A stretch of 64,000 nucleotides of DNA from Allopusillimonas sp048270225 (GTDB lineage: Bacteria; Pseudomonadota; Gammaproteobacteria; Burkholderiales; Burkholderiaceae_B), in contig JBLWTG010000002.1 in NCBI GenBank assembly GCA_048270225.1, forward strand, positions 310,001 to 374,000. Reading direction: 5' to 3'. Below, one piece after another: positions 51,736 to 59,885 of the stretch (the first letter of the stretch is position 1; every line of letters starts with the position of its first letter). The notes below the pieces were generated by a model. The model was not told where the DNA came from, searched no databases, and was given only the letters and a program-made list of their open reading frames with translations. The position numbers and the translations under genes were made by a program.

Positions 51736-51890
51736 CACAGTCCTTTCCTGTTGTTAATGATGCCTGGAATCGCGGCCGGCGCCCCGGAGGCCGCCTATCG
51801 ACTTCGACCGCGATCTGTGTCATAAACAGACGTTACTCCACCGGGCATTGGAGAAACAGGCCCAAAAACTGCCGAAACGACTGACCCAAG

Positions 51891-53309
51891 ATGACTGACC
51901 CAAATACGTTAGACGTGCTATTCACCAAGGTGGACCGTGCCGCCGTCGCGCCAATCGGCGACCAGATCCATGCGAGCCTGCGACAGGCGATCCTTGACGG
52001 GCGTCTTGCGCCAGGACACCGCTTGCCTTCCGGTCGGGACCTCGCCGCGCAGCTTGGTGTCGCGCGCGGCACCATCCGCGTGGCTTACGATCGGCTGATC
52101 GCCGAAAACCTGGTATTCGGTGCCGGACCCGCAGGCACGCGCATATGCGCTCGGCCGCCAGCCGGCCAAGCGGTCGACGAGGAGCCAATCGACAGGCCTT
52201 TGGCGGCTTTCACGCGTCCATTTTCGAGCGCTCCGCTGCCGTTTCAAATGGGCGTGCCGGCTCACGACGCGTTTCCGGCCAAGCTCTGGACCCGTATACG
52301 GACTCGTGCCTTACGCGACGACAGCATCACTTATACGGCCTACGCTGACCCGCGCGGCGAACCAACACTGCGGGCCCAGATCGCAAGCCACCTTGCCATT
52401 AGCCGACAAATGCATTGCCATCCCGATCAAATCATCGTCACCAGTGGATACCGGCAGGGCCTGCTGCTTGCGCTGACGGCACTACGCGCGCACGGGCGCA
52501 AGGCGTGGATCGAGGAGCCAGGTTATCCGCTGGGAAGACGCGGGCTCGAGCTGATCGGCGCATCGCTCGAACCCGTGCCCGTTGATGCCGAAGGGCTACG
52601 CGTGGAGGATGGCATCGCCCGCGCACCAGACGCTCTGCTTGCACTGGTCACCCCTGGCCAACACGCACCGCTTGGCGTGACTCTGTCGCGAGCACGAAGA
52701 CACGCCTTGCTCGACTGGGCGGCGTCAAGTGACGCCTGGATCATCGAAGACGACTATCTCGGAGAACTTCAGCTCGACGGTCGGACAGCACCGGCCCTCG
52801 CCTCAGGCGCGGGCGCCGAGCGCGTGGTTCACATCGGATCGTTCAGCAAAACACTCAGTCCGGCGCTTGGCCTCGGTTTCGTCGTCGCCCCACGTTCGCT
52901 GGCGGAACGTCTGGTCGAGGTCGCCGCTGTGTTGGCGCCGGCTCCGAACCGGACTACCCAGTTGGCCGTTACGGAGTTTCTATCCCATGGGCACTTCCTA
53001 CGGCACCTGCGGCAGATGAAGGCTCTCTATGCCGAACGCCGCAGCCTCGCGCTGACGCATATGAGCAGGCTTCTGCCGGGCACACTGACGGCGGGCCTAG
53101 GTGTGATCGCACCGCTGCAACAGAATGCCGACGACATCGCCGTGGTGCGTATCGCCCGCGCACATGGCCTCGCGCCTTCGGCGCTTTCCGCTTGGCACCT
53201 TCGCCGCGCTCATGCGCAACGAGGCTTGCTACTCAGCGTGACGAACCTACACCGCGGCAACATAGATGCCGCATGCGCGACGCTTGCAAGAATCGTCGCA
53301 TCTCATTGA
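51891..53309 (+). CDS. MocR/PdxR-type regulator (GntR HTH fused to aminotransferase-like domain)
   Basis: 472 aa. The GntR winged helix at ~20-85 (LPSGRDLAAQLGVARGTIRV) is followed by a fold-type I aminotransferase-like domain at ~115-470. The PLP lysine lies in HIGSFSKTLSPALGLGF and the PLP-ring aspartate in AWIIEDDYLGEL. These use PLP or a PLP adduct as signal. It is divergent from the AhpD-like gene, its presumed target. Codon use is GC-rich like the core genome, unlike the flanking AT-rich gaps. Confidence 0.92.
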   Translation: MTDPNTLDVLFTKVDRAAVAPIGDQIHASLRQAILDGRLAPGHRLPSGRDLAAQLGVARGTIRVAYDRLIAENLVFGAGPAGTRICARPPAGQAVDEEPIDRPLAAFTRPFSSAPLPFQMGVPAHDAFPAKLWTRIRTRALRDDSITYTAYADPRGEPTLRAQIASHLAISRQMHCHPDQIIVTSGYRQGLLLALTALRAHGRKAWIEEPGYPLGRRGLELIGASLEPVPVDAEGLRVEDGIARAPDALLALVTPGQHAPLGVTLSRARRHALLDWAASSDAWIIEDDYLGELQLDGRTAPALASGAGAERVVHIGSFSKTLSPALGLGFVVAPRSLAERLVEVAAVLAPAPNRTTQLAVTEFLSHGHFLRHLRQMKALYAERRSLALTHMSRLLPGTLTAGLGVIAPLQQNADDIAVVRIARAHGLAPSALSAWHLRRAHAQRGLLLSVTNLHRGNIDAACATLARIVASH

Positions 53310-53891
53310 GTCGTAGACCTCATATCCGTGTCGATCAAGCACGCAACATTCGGGCTGACCACTCGCCTTGATGCAATTGTATTCTTTTGATCTCTTCAAA
53401 ACGACCTAAGGCAGCTTCATTCTCTTTTGATAGAAAAATTTTCCATTAGTCCCTACAAAAATCTGCCCATCCTCATTTGAATTTATACATGACCCGAACT
53501 TCTCTCAATCGACTGCTGGCGGTTTTATGAAACGAACACGAACTTATGTTTTCGTTTGCCTTAAGCAGGAGGATGACCGGCAGCATTGGGGCGTTTCTTG
53601 TCTGACAGTGTTTGTCAGATCAAGTCTGGATCTATACATCTTAAGACTACTGCAGGTAAATGGCTTATTACGAAATGCACAACGTGCATGCACGGCAGGG
53701 GAAATTCGACGCTTCCAGCACCTGGCTCAAGGTCACAAGGTGAACTCCGTCCGCAAGCTCGCGAAACTGGTGGATTACTGCGGTTCAAAAAACAGCATGC
53801 TGGAGGCCAAGGTATGCGTGGGACGGCAACAACGATTTCTGATTTCGCCCCAGTAGAGGCCCCAAACGGCTCCCATACGACTATATGCAGC
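53310..53891. other. AT-rich intergenic stretch with right inverted repeat
   Basis: 582 nt without a convincing gene. The first ~270 nt are clearly AT-richer than the neighbourhood. The right inverted repeat is at 53599-53631. Open frames from 53527 (109 codons) and 53586 have no family features or ribosome sites, and I judge them accidental. The stretch 53640-53860 could be remnant sequence, but I recognise nothing in it. Confidence 0.5.
53599..53631. repeat. Right imperfect inverted repeat of a 2.5-kb segment
   Basis: Starts TGTCTGACAGTGTTTGTCAG and continues ATCAAGTCTGGAT. It is the inverted partner of 51097-51130 (26 of 33 matches). No target-site duplication was recognised next to either copy, and no transposase gene lies between them. 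Confidence 0.6.
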
Positions 53892-55082
53892 TTAGCTGAT
53901 AGCCCGCATAAACGTTTCCATCTTCGTTCCTGTTTCAGTGATCTCGCTCTGCGGATCCGATCCGGCAACAGTTCCCGCACCGGCATACAGGCGAAGATGA
54001 TTCGCCTTCGTATGCATGGCACAACGCAAGGAAAGCGCCCATTCGCCGTCCCCATTGGCCCGTTGCCAGCCCACCAGGCCCGCAAAGAACTCCCGGTCGA
54101 ACGGCTCAAGCGCCTGGATATGTCCGAATGCCTGCGCCGTAGGATGCCCGCAGATGGCAGGCGTGGGATGCAGCGCGCAGGAAAGCTCCAGGGCGGTCAC
54201 CTCCGGATCGCGCAGGCGTCCAGTGATGTACGTGGACAGGTGCCAGAGCGTGTCGGTACCGATGACGGAGGGGCCGGCCGGCACATCCAGCTCGGCGCAG
54301 TATGGACGCAGGATGCGCTCAATGTCGCTGACAACATAGCCGTGCTCACGCAGATCTTTCTCCGAGCACGATAGCCCTTCTTTACGTGATTGGTCGATTT
54401 CGGGATCGCTGCTGCGGCCAATCGAACCCGCCAGAGGATTGACGTAGATGCGATCGCCTTCGCGCCGGACCAGAAGCTCAGGACTTGCGCCAACCATCAT
54501 TCCGGTCGGCGCTGAGTCTGCGCCATCGGCCCATACAGGTACGGCAAAGGTAAATCCATGCGCGTTGCGCCCGAGCAGGTCGGGCAGCAACTGGTCATAA
54601 TCCAGAGGACGGTCCAGCTCGATATCCATGGCGCGCGCCAGCACGATTTTCTTGACGTCGCCCTGCTCGAACAGTTCGAGCGCCTTGCGCACCATGTCGC
54701 CATACTGCTGCGGCGCGGGCACTGGCTCGCGCGCGATGATCTTCGGACGCTCACCGTCACGCGAGTCGGTCGCCGTCGGTCCAGACGCAATTGCAGCGCT
54801 AGCGCAATTGAATGGAATGGCCAGGCTGGCCGCCTTCGTGGCGTCAAAGGGCACAAGCCCGAACATCAATGGGTCGCGGATTCCACGCTTGCCGGCCTGC
54901 TCGAACAGCGCCTGCACGCTGGCGCTGTTCGCCGGCACATAGCTGGAGATCACGCCATCCCTGCCCCAGCCGCGATACTGCGTGGTCGGGGATGCGAAGA
55001 AAAAATCGCCGACCCTGAACTCTTCACCCAGCCATACCGGCTCCTGCGTGGTGGCCGACCCTGTTGATTCTCGTGTACTCAT
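53892..55082 (-). CDS. Isochorismate synthase (EntC/DhbC-type), orphan
   Basis: 396 aa from the ATG at 55082. Chorismate-binding enzyme features: KIVLARAMDIELDRPLDYDQ, SPELLVRREGDRIYVNPLAG, HLSTYITGRL, LHPTPAICGHPTAQAF, FDREFFAGLVGW and the C-terminal YAGAGTVAGSDPQSE (Mg2+ site). It converts chorismate to isochorismate for 2,3-dihydroxybenzoate or salicylate. The usual partners (EntB/EntA/EntE, PchB) are not adjacent on either side, so its pathway cannot be deduced here. PHPTAQ-type residues favour isochorismate synthase over anthranilate/aminodeoxychorismate synthase. Confidence 0.88.
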   Translation of the reverse strand: MSTRESTGSATTQEPVWLGEEFRVGDFFFASPTTQYRGWGRDGVISSYVPANSASVQALFEQAGKRGIRDPLMFGLVPFDATKAASLAIPFNCASAAIASGPTATDSRDGERPKIIAREPVPAPQQYGDMVRKALELFEQGDVKKIVLARAMDIELDRPLDYDQLLPDLLGRNAHGFTFAVPVWADGADSAPTGMMVGASPELLVRREGDRIYVNPLAGSIGRSSDPEIDQSRKEGLSCSEKDLREHGYVVSDIERILRPYCAELDVPAGPSVIGTDTLWHLSTYITGRLRDPEVTALELSCALHPTPAICGHPTAQAFGHIQALEPFDREFFAGLVGWQRANGDGEWALSLRCAMHTKANHLRLYAGAGTVAGSDPQSEITETGTKMETFMRAIS

Positions 55083-55290
55083 CGAACTCCCCAACTCGCT
55101 TGGCATGTATTGTCACTCATCTATGGCTTGTTGACCCGAGGATTATCCGGGCGCAAAGTGCAGAAAGAATACCGCGTTTCGATGCAGCCCGCCTCAGTTG
55201 CCGGCGCCTCCGGTCATTCACGCTGTGATACGCTGTCCCTATTCCAGCAGACACGCAATCACGCCCACAGACAGCACGCGACCTATAGGC

Positions 55291-56226
55291 ATGGCCACGG
55301 ACAATCGACGAAATCGCTCTGGCGTCTTCCCCGCCGCTGAAGACCTCGGCAAACCGCCGGAAGGCTGGCGGCAATCGCTGTATGTCATCATCTTCGAGGC
55401 CGATACCAAAGCCGGCAAGCTGTTCGACACCATCCTGATCATCGCGATTTTTCTCAGCCTCGCCGTCATCATGGCCGACAGTGTCGAAAGCCTGTCCAGC
55501 CGATACGGCAATATATTCCAGGCGCTCGAGTGGACCTTCACGATTCTGTTCACCATCGAGTACGTGCTGCGCCTGATCTGTGTCCGGCATCGATGGCGCT
55601 ATGCGCTGAGCTTTTACGGCATCGTGGATCTGCTGGCCATCGCGCCTACCTATGCCGCACTCCTGATGCCCAACCTGGCATTCCTGGTCGGCGTGCGTAC
55701 GCTGCGCCTGCTGCGGATTTTCCGGGTCTTCAAGCTTGCTGCTTTCGTTGACGAGTACATGATGCTCGGACGGGTGCTGCGCGCGAGCGCCCGAAAAATC
55801 ATGGTGTTTCTGTCTGTCGTGCTGGCCATAGTGCTGGTCATGGGCACGATCATGTATGTTGTGGAAGGGCCGGCGGAGGGTTTCGTCAGCATTCCCGCTG
55901 CCGTCTACTGGTCCATTACCACCCTTTCCACCGTCGGCTTTGGCGATATCGCGCCGCAGACCGGGCTGGGGCGTTTCATCGCCTCCCTCATGATGTTGCT
56001 GGGATGGGGCGTGCTGGCAGTTCCCACCGGTATTGTCACCCTGGAACTTGGGCTGGCGCAGACCGCCATGAGCAAAAAGGTTACCACCCGAACATGCCAT
56101 GAATGCCTGACGGAAGGCCTGGATGCCGATGCCAACTTCTGCAAAAAATGCGGCGCAAAACTGCCTGAATACCAGCGGGATCAGGCGTCGGCGCCCTCCA
56201 GCGCCTTGCGCGGGCCGGCAGACTGA
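55291..56226 (+). CDS. Voltage-gated-type K+ channel with C-terminal zinc ribbon
   Basis: 311 aa with six membrane spans. S4 carries spaced arginines (RTLRLLRIFRVFK, 136-148), and the pore filter TVGFGD lies at 214-219 followed by S6 ending near residue 255. The cytoplasmic tail has four cysteines, CHEC (269-272) and CKKC (284-287), forming a small zinc-ribbon-like knuckle that is not part of the classical Kv core. The ATG at 55291 is used. Its 3' end overlaps the convergent SulP gene by 46 nt. Confidence 0.9.
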   Translation: MATDNRRNRSGVFPAAEDLGKPPEGWRQSLYVIIFEADTKAGKLFDTILIIAIFLSLAVIMADSVESLSSRYGNIFQALEWTFTILFTIEYVLRLICVRHRWRYALSFYGIVDLLAIAPTYAALLMPNLAFLVGVRTLRLLRIFRVFKLAAFVDEYMMLGRVLRASARKIMVFLSVVLAIVLVMGTIMYVVEGPAEGFVSIPAAVYWSITTLSTVGFGDIAPQTGLGRFIASLMMLLGWGVLAVPTGIVTLELGLAQTAMSKKVTTRTCHECLTEGLDADANFCKKCGAKLPEYQRDQASAPSSALRGPAD

Positions 56227-57650
56227 TCGACCATGGTCCTGCTGGCCTCGTTCATGCCGATTACCTCGACCCGGACACCCGTGCGTTGGAATTTTTCCAC
56301 CACTTTATCCAGCGCGCCGACAGCAGTGATATCCCAGAAATGGGCGTGGCTGACGTCAAGCCGTACCTTCTGAACCGTCTCTTTGAAATCAAAGGCCCGG
56401 ACGAAACGCTCCGCTGACACAAAGAATACCTGCCCCGTAATACGGTAGACCCGGCATCCGTCCTCGTCGGTCCCATCGGCCTCAATGCGCAGAATCTGGC
56501 CGACCTTATGCGCAAAGAACACACCCGACAACAGCACCCCGACCAGCACGCCCTTGGCCAGATCATGCGTGGCCAGCACCACCACTACCGTGGAAACCAT
56601 CACCACACTGGAGCTCTTGGGGTGCCCGCGCAGATTGCGCAGCGATTTCCAGCTGAAGGTGCCGATGGAGACCATGATCATCACGGCCACAAGCGCGGCC
56701 ATGGGTATGCGGGCAACCCAGTCGCCGAGAAAGACCACCATCAACAGCAGAAACACGCCCGCGACCAGCGTGGACAGCCTGCCCCGCCCCCCGGACTTAA
56801 CGTTGATGACGGACTGCCCTATCATGGCGCAGCCCGCCATGCCGCCCAGCAGGCCCGTCGCGATATTCGCAATGCCCTGGCCCACGCACTCGCGATTCTT
56901 GTTGCTGCTGGAGTCGGTCATGTCATCGACAATCGCCGCCGTCATCATGGACTCCAGCAAGCCGACCACCGCCAGCGTGGCTGAAACCGGGAAAATGATC
57001 TTCAGGGTCTCCAGATTGAGCGGCACATCAGGCAGAAGAAATACCGGCAGCGTATCGGGCAGCTCGCCCATATCGCCAACGGTATGAATATCCAGGCCGA
57101 GCGCGACCGACACGAGCGTCAGCACCACGATGGCCACCAGCGGCGACGGTATCGCCCTGGTAACGTAGGGAAAAAGATAGATGATGCCCAGGCCCGCAGC
57201 CGTCATGGCATAGACATGCCAGCTCACATTGGTCAGCTCCGGAAGCTGAGCCATGAAAATCAGGATGGCCAGTGCGTTGACGAACCCCGTGATGACCGAG
57301 CGGGATACGAATCGCATGAGCGCGCCCAGCCTGAGCCAGCCAGCCGCCATCTGCAGCAGGCCCGTCAGCAGGGTAGCGGCCAGCAGATACTGCAGCCCGT
57401 GCTCTTTGACCAGGGTTACCATGACCAGCGCCATCGCCCCCGTGGCAGCGGAGATCATGGCCGGCCGGCCACCCGCAAAGGCAATGACCGTCGCCATGCT
57501 GAATGCGGCATAAAGACCGATCTTGGGGTCCACGCCCGCGATGATGGAAAAGGCGATGGCCTCGGGAATAAGCGCCAGTGCGACGACCATACCGGCCAGT
57601 ACATCGCCCCTGACATTGCCCAGCCAGTCCTGGCGAAGAGATTTCAACAT
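56181..57650 (-). CDS. SulP-family anion transporter with STAS domain
   Basis: 489 aa. The SulP N-terminal block (DVLAGMVVALALIPEAIAFS) and ten or more spans cover residues ~1-390, then a C-terminal STAS domain (~400-485; KVRLDVSHAHFWDITAVGAL). The family moves sulfate, bicarbonate or dicarboxylates, mostly with Na+ or H+. At ~490 residues it is on the short side for SulP, similar to bicarbonate/chloride-type marine members. The last 46 nt overlap the K+ channel gene in antisense. A hairpin lies in its 5' leader (57669-57691). Confidence 0.92.
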   Translation of the reverse strand: MLKSLRQDWLGNVRGDVLAGMVVALALIPEAIAFSIIAGVDPKIGLYAAFSMATVIAFAGGRPAMISAATGAMALVMVTLVKEHGLQYLLAATLLTGLLQMAAGWLRLGALMRFVSRSVITGFVNALAILIFMAQLPELTNVSWHVYAMTAAGLGIIYLFPYVTRAIPSPLVAIVVLTLVSVALGLDIHTVGDMGELPDTLPVFLLPDVPLNLETLKIIFPVSATLAVVGLLESMMTAAIVDDMTDSSSNKNRECVGQGIANIATGLLGGMAGCAMIGQSVINVKSGGRGRLSTLVAGVFLLLMVVFLGDWVARIPMAALVAVMIMVSIGTFSWKSLRNLRGHPKSSSVVMVSTVVVVLATHDLAKGVLVGVLLSGVFFAHKVGQILRIEADGTDEDGCRVYRITGQVFFVSAERFVRAFDFKETVQKVRLDVSHAHFWDITAVGALDKVVEKFQRTGVRVEVIGMNEASRTMVDQSAGPRKALEGADA

Positions 57651-58080
57651 GTTGTGTGTTCCGTCATGGGGGGCCGCCATGCGAGGCCCCCGAATCCTGT
57701 CCAATTGCGTGTTTCAGGGAGGAAACGTGATGCAGCATCGGGATATCCCGTGCAGCGCGCGACGCAATCAATGAAAATGCAAGCTCCTGCGAGCGCAAAA
57801 GCGTAAAACGTGGGCTCGCCAGGAAAAAAGACTTACAAGGGACAGACTCCGCAGGGTGGAACGGGGATGATGCGCGCACCGAATCGGCGCGAAGCCGGGA
57901 TTTTAACGTTTATGCGGCAGCGCAGCAACATCGCATGCCGTGATCTAGCACGTATCATGTATCGTTATCCTGATATCCCTATGCGGCCTGCCATGCCAGG
58001 TCTGAAACATCAGGGTGCCGCATACATCATCCTTGAACCTGAAACATATCCATGGCGCACACACATTCCGGAGCGGAATC
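57651..58080. other. Divergent intergenic region, SulP / TIGR04282 operon
   Basis: 430 nt. GGGGGCC (57669-57675) and GGCCCCC (57685-57691) form a 7-bp hairpin 19 nt upstream of the SulP start on its own strand, close enough to affect ribosome access. The remaining ~390 nt must contain the promoters of both transcription units. No ORF or known riboswitch core was recognised. Confidence 0.45.
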
Positions 58081-58743
58081 ATGACAGGTCTGGCTATTTT
58101 CGCGAAAGCGCCGATGTCTGGCCAAGTAAAGACACGACTCGCACCAGCGATCGGGCTGGACGCCGCCGCTCGTCTGCATGCCCGCATGGTCACGCACACC
58201 CTGGAACTAGCACACCAGGCCCAACTCGAGGCGGTAACGCTCTGGGTCTGGCCGCAGGCCACCGACCCGCGACTCATCGAGCAATGCCACCGCCTTGGTA
58301 TTTCGATCGCGGTCCAACAGGGAGAGGATTTAGGTCAACGTATGGCACACGCCTGTGAAGGTGCTGGCCCGCAAATCATCATCGGCGCCGACTGCCCGGG
58401 CATCACGTCCCGCCTGCTGCAACTGGCGGCCAGTACGCTCAATGCCGGCGCCGACGTGGTGCTGACCCCTGCACAAGACGGCGGCTATGTATTGATAGGA
58501 CTACGCCAACCCCAGCCTGAACTCTTTCGCAACATTGCCTGGGGCAGCGCCGATGTGCTTAATCAGACGCGCACCCGAATCGGAGAACTGCGCCTGCAGG
58601 CCGTGGAATTCGAATCGCTCTGGGATGTGGATCGTCCCGAAGACTTGATCCGACTACAGGCAGAGTTTCCCGCGCTGGCTGCGCACCTGCTGGCTGCGGC
58701 AGAACAGGGCGAGCAATCCGTTACTGGCGACACTGCGTCATGA
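58081..58743 (+). CDS. TIGR04282/DUF2064-family glycosyltransferase-like protein
   Basis: 220 aa. The GT-A-like nucleotide-binding start GLAIFAKAPMSGQVKTRLAP, IIIGADCPGITSRLLQLA and VVLTPAQDGGYVLIGLR define the family. Some members are linked to arsenosugar biosynthesis; most are uncharacterised nucleotidyl- or glycosyltransferases. The ATG at 58081 is used. It is the first gene of a plus-strand operon whose next start overlaps its stop (ATGA at 58740). No arsM or radical SAM gene is in the window, so arsenosugar synthesis is not supported. Confidence 0.82.
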   Translation: MTGLAIFAKAPMSGQVKTRLAPAIGLDAAARLHARMVTHTLELAHQAQLEAVTLWVWPQATDPRLIEQCHRLGISIAVQQGEDLGQRMAHACEGAGPQIIIGADCPGITSRLLQLAASTLNAGADVVLTPAQDGGYVLIGLRQPQPELFRNIAWGSADVLNQTRTRIGELRLQAVEFESLWDVDRPEDLIRLQAEFPALAAHLLAAAEQGEQSVTGDTAS

Positions 58744-59885
58744 AGCGATTGGTACTGATAGGCGGTGGCCATGCGCATCTGGAAGTGCTGGATAGCTTGC
58801 GCCGACGTCCTCTGCCGGATCTGGACATCTCCTTGCTCTCTCCCAACCCCCGCCAAATATATACAGGGATGCTGCCCGGGTTGATCGCTGGCCGATTCTC
58901 CCTGCAGCAGGCTTCGGTCGACCTGATCGAAGTGTGCGCGCAGGCGGGCGTCACCTGGGTTCAGCAGACATGCTCAGGGCTGGATTTGACGCACCGCGTG
59001 GCTATCTGTGCGAACGGCCATCGCCTACCCTTTGACTGGACGAGCCTAAATATTGGCTCCGGCGCAAGCCACTTCAGTGCGCCGGACGACCAAGGACAAG
59101 CGATGAAGATCAAGCCGGCGGAGGCGTTTTATGACGCCTGGGAGGCATTTATCGACGATGCTCTTCAGATGTCGGGCGAGCTGTCCGTATTAGTGGTGGG
59201 TGCAGGCGCAGGCGGTACCGAGTTGGCGCTGGCACTGCGGGATCGACTGGATCGCCAGGGACTGGCTAAGACATCCGTCTTCCTGATCGGCAGCGACGCG
59301 CTCCCACTGTCCCAGGGCTTTCCAAAGCGGCTACGCACCGCATTGCAAGATAGGCTTGGTCATCACCGCATCCGCTACATAGCCGGGCGACGTTGGGTCG
59401 CAACATCCGGCGCCATCGCCCAGCTGGACGACGGCACGCGGGTACCCGCTGGCTTCTGTGCGCTGGCGCCGGGCGCCTCGCCGTCGCCATGGTTGGCCGC
59501 TTCGGGGCTATCTACCGACGCCAAAGGCTTTGTGCATGTCGACAGAACACTGCGCAGTGTGTCCCATCCGTTTGTATTTGCGGCGGGTGACGTCAGCGCG
59601 CATCCAGATCAACCCGGCAAATCTGGCGTTTATGCCGTGCGTGCTGGCGAAGTCCTTGCGCACAATCTCTACGCAAGCGCTGCGGGCCGAACCTTGCGCG
59701 CCTGGAAACCGCAAGCCCGCACGCTATATCTCATTACGCTGCCGGCAGGTCGCGCCATGATGAGCTGGGGCCCCCTTTGGGCCAGCGGCGTCTGGGCCTA
59801 TCGTTGGAAACGCCATATAGACGGACACTATATGAAACGCTTTCCCCATCCGCTGCTAAACCCCAAAGGCGAGCATCATGACTAG
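58740..59885 (+). CDS. FAD-dependent oxidoreductase of the SelD-associated (NDH-2-like) family
   Basis: A 381-aa pyridine nucleotide-disulfide oxidoreductase-like protein. The FAD motif LIGGGHAHLEVL is at residues ~5-16, the NAD(P) motif LVVGAGAGGTELALALRDRL at ~145, and the second FAD-contact HPFVFAAGDVSAHPDQPGKS at ~275. GGGHAH and SPNPRQIYTGMLPGLIAG are hallmarks of the group found fused to or beside SelD. No redox-active Cys pair is present. Overlaps upstream gene by 4 nt and downstream gene by 8 nt. The electron acceptor is unknown. Confidence 0.84.
   Translation: MKRLVLIGGGHAHLEVLDSLRRRPLPDLDISLLSPNPRQIYTGMLPGLIAGRFSLQQASVDLIEVCAQAGVTWVQQTCSGLDLTHRVAICANGHRLPFDWTSLNIGSGASHFSAPDDQGQAMKIKPAEAFYDAWEAFIDDALQMSGELSVLVVGAGAGGTELALALRDRLDRQGLAKTSVFLIGSDALPLSQGFPKRLRTALQDRLGHHRIRYIAGRRWVATSGAIAQLDDGTRVPAGFCALAPGASPSPWLAASGLSTDAKGFVHVDRTLRSVSHPFVFAAGDVSAHPDQPGKSGVYAVRAGEVLAHNLYASAAGRTLRAWKPQARTLYLITLPAGRAMMSWGPLWASGVWAYRWKRHIDGHYMKRFPHPLLNPKGEHHD

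Noticed and set aside
53527..54374. Frames of 109 and 262 codons at 53527 and 53586 as possible genes.
   Set aside because: No ribosome site or family features; the longer one runs antisense into the isochorismate synthase gene.
58081..58743. Assigning the TIGR04282 gene to arsenosugar biosynthesis.
   Set aside because: No arsenic methyltransferase, radical SAM or ars genes are present in the window; only the family name suggests it.
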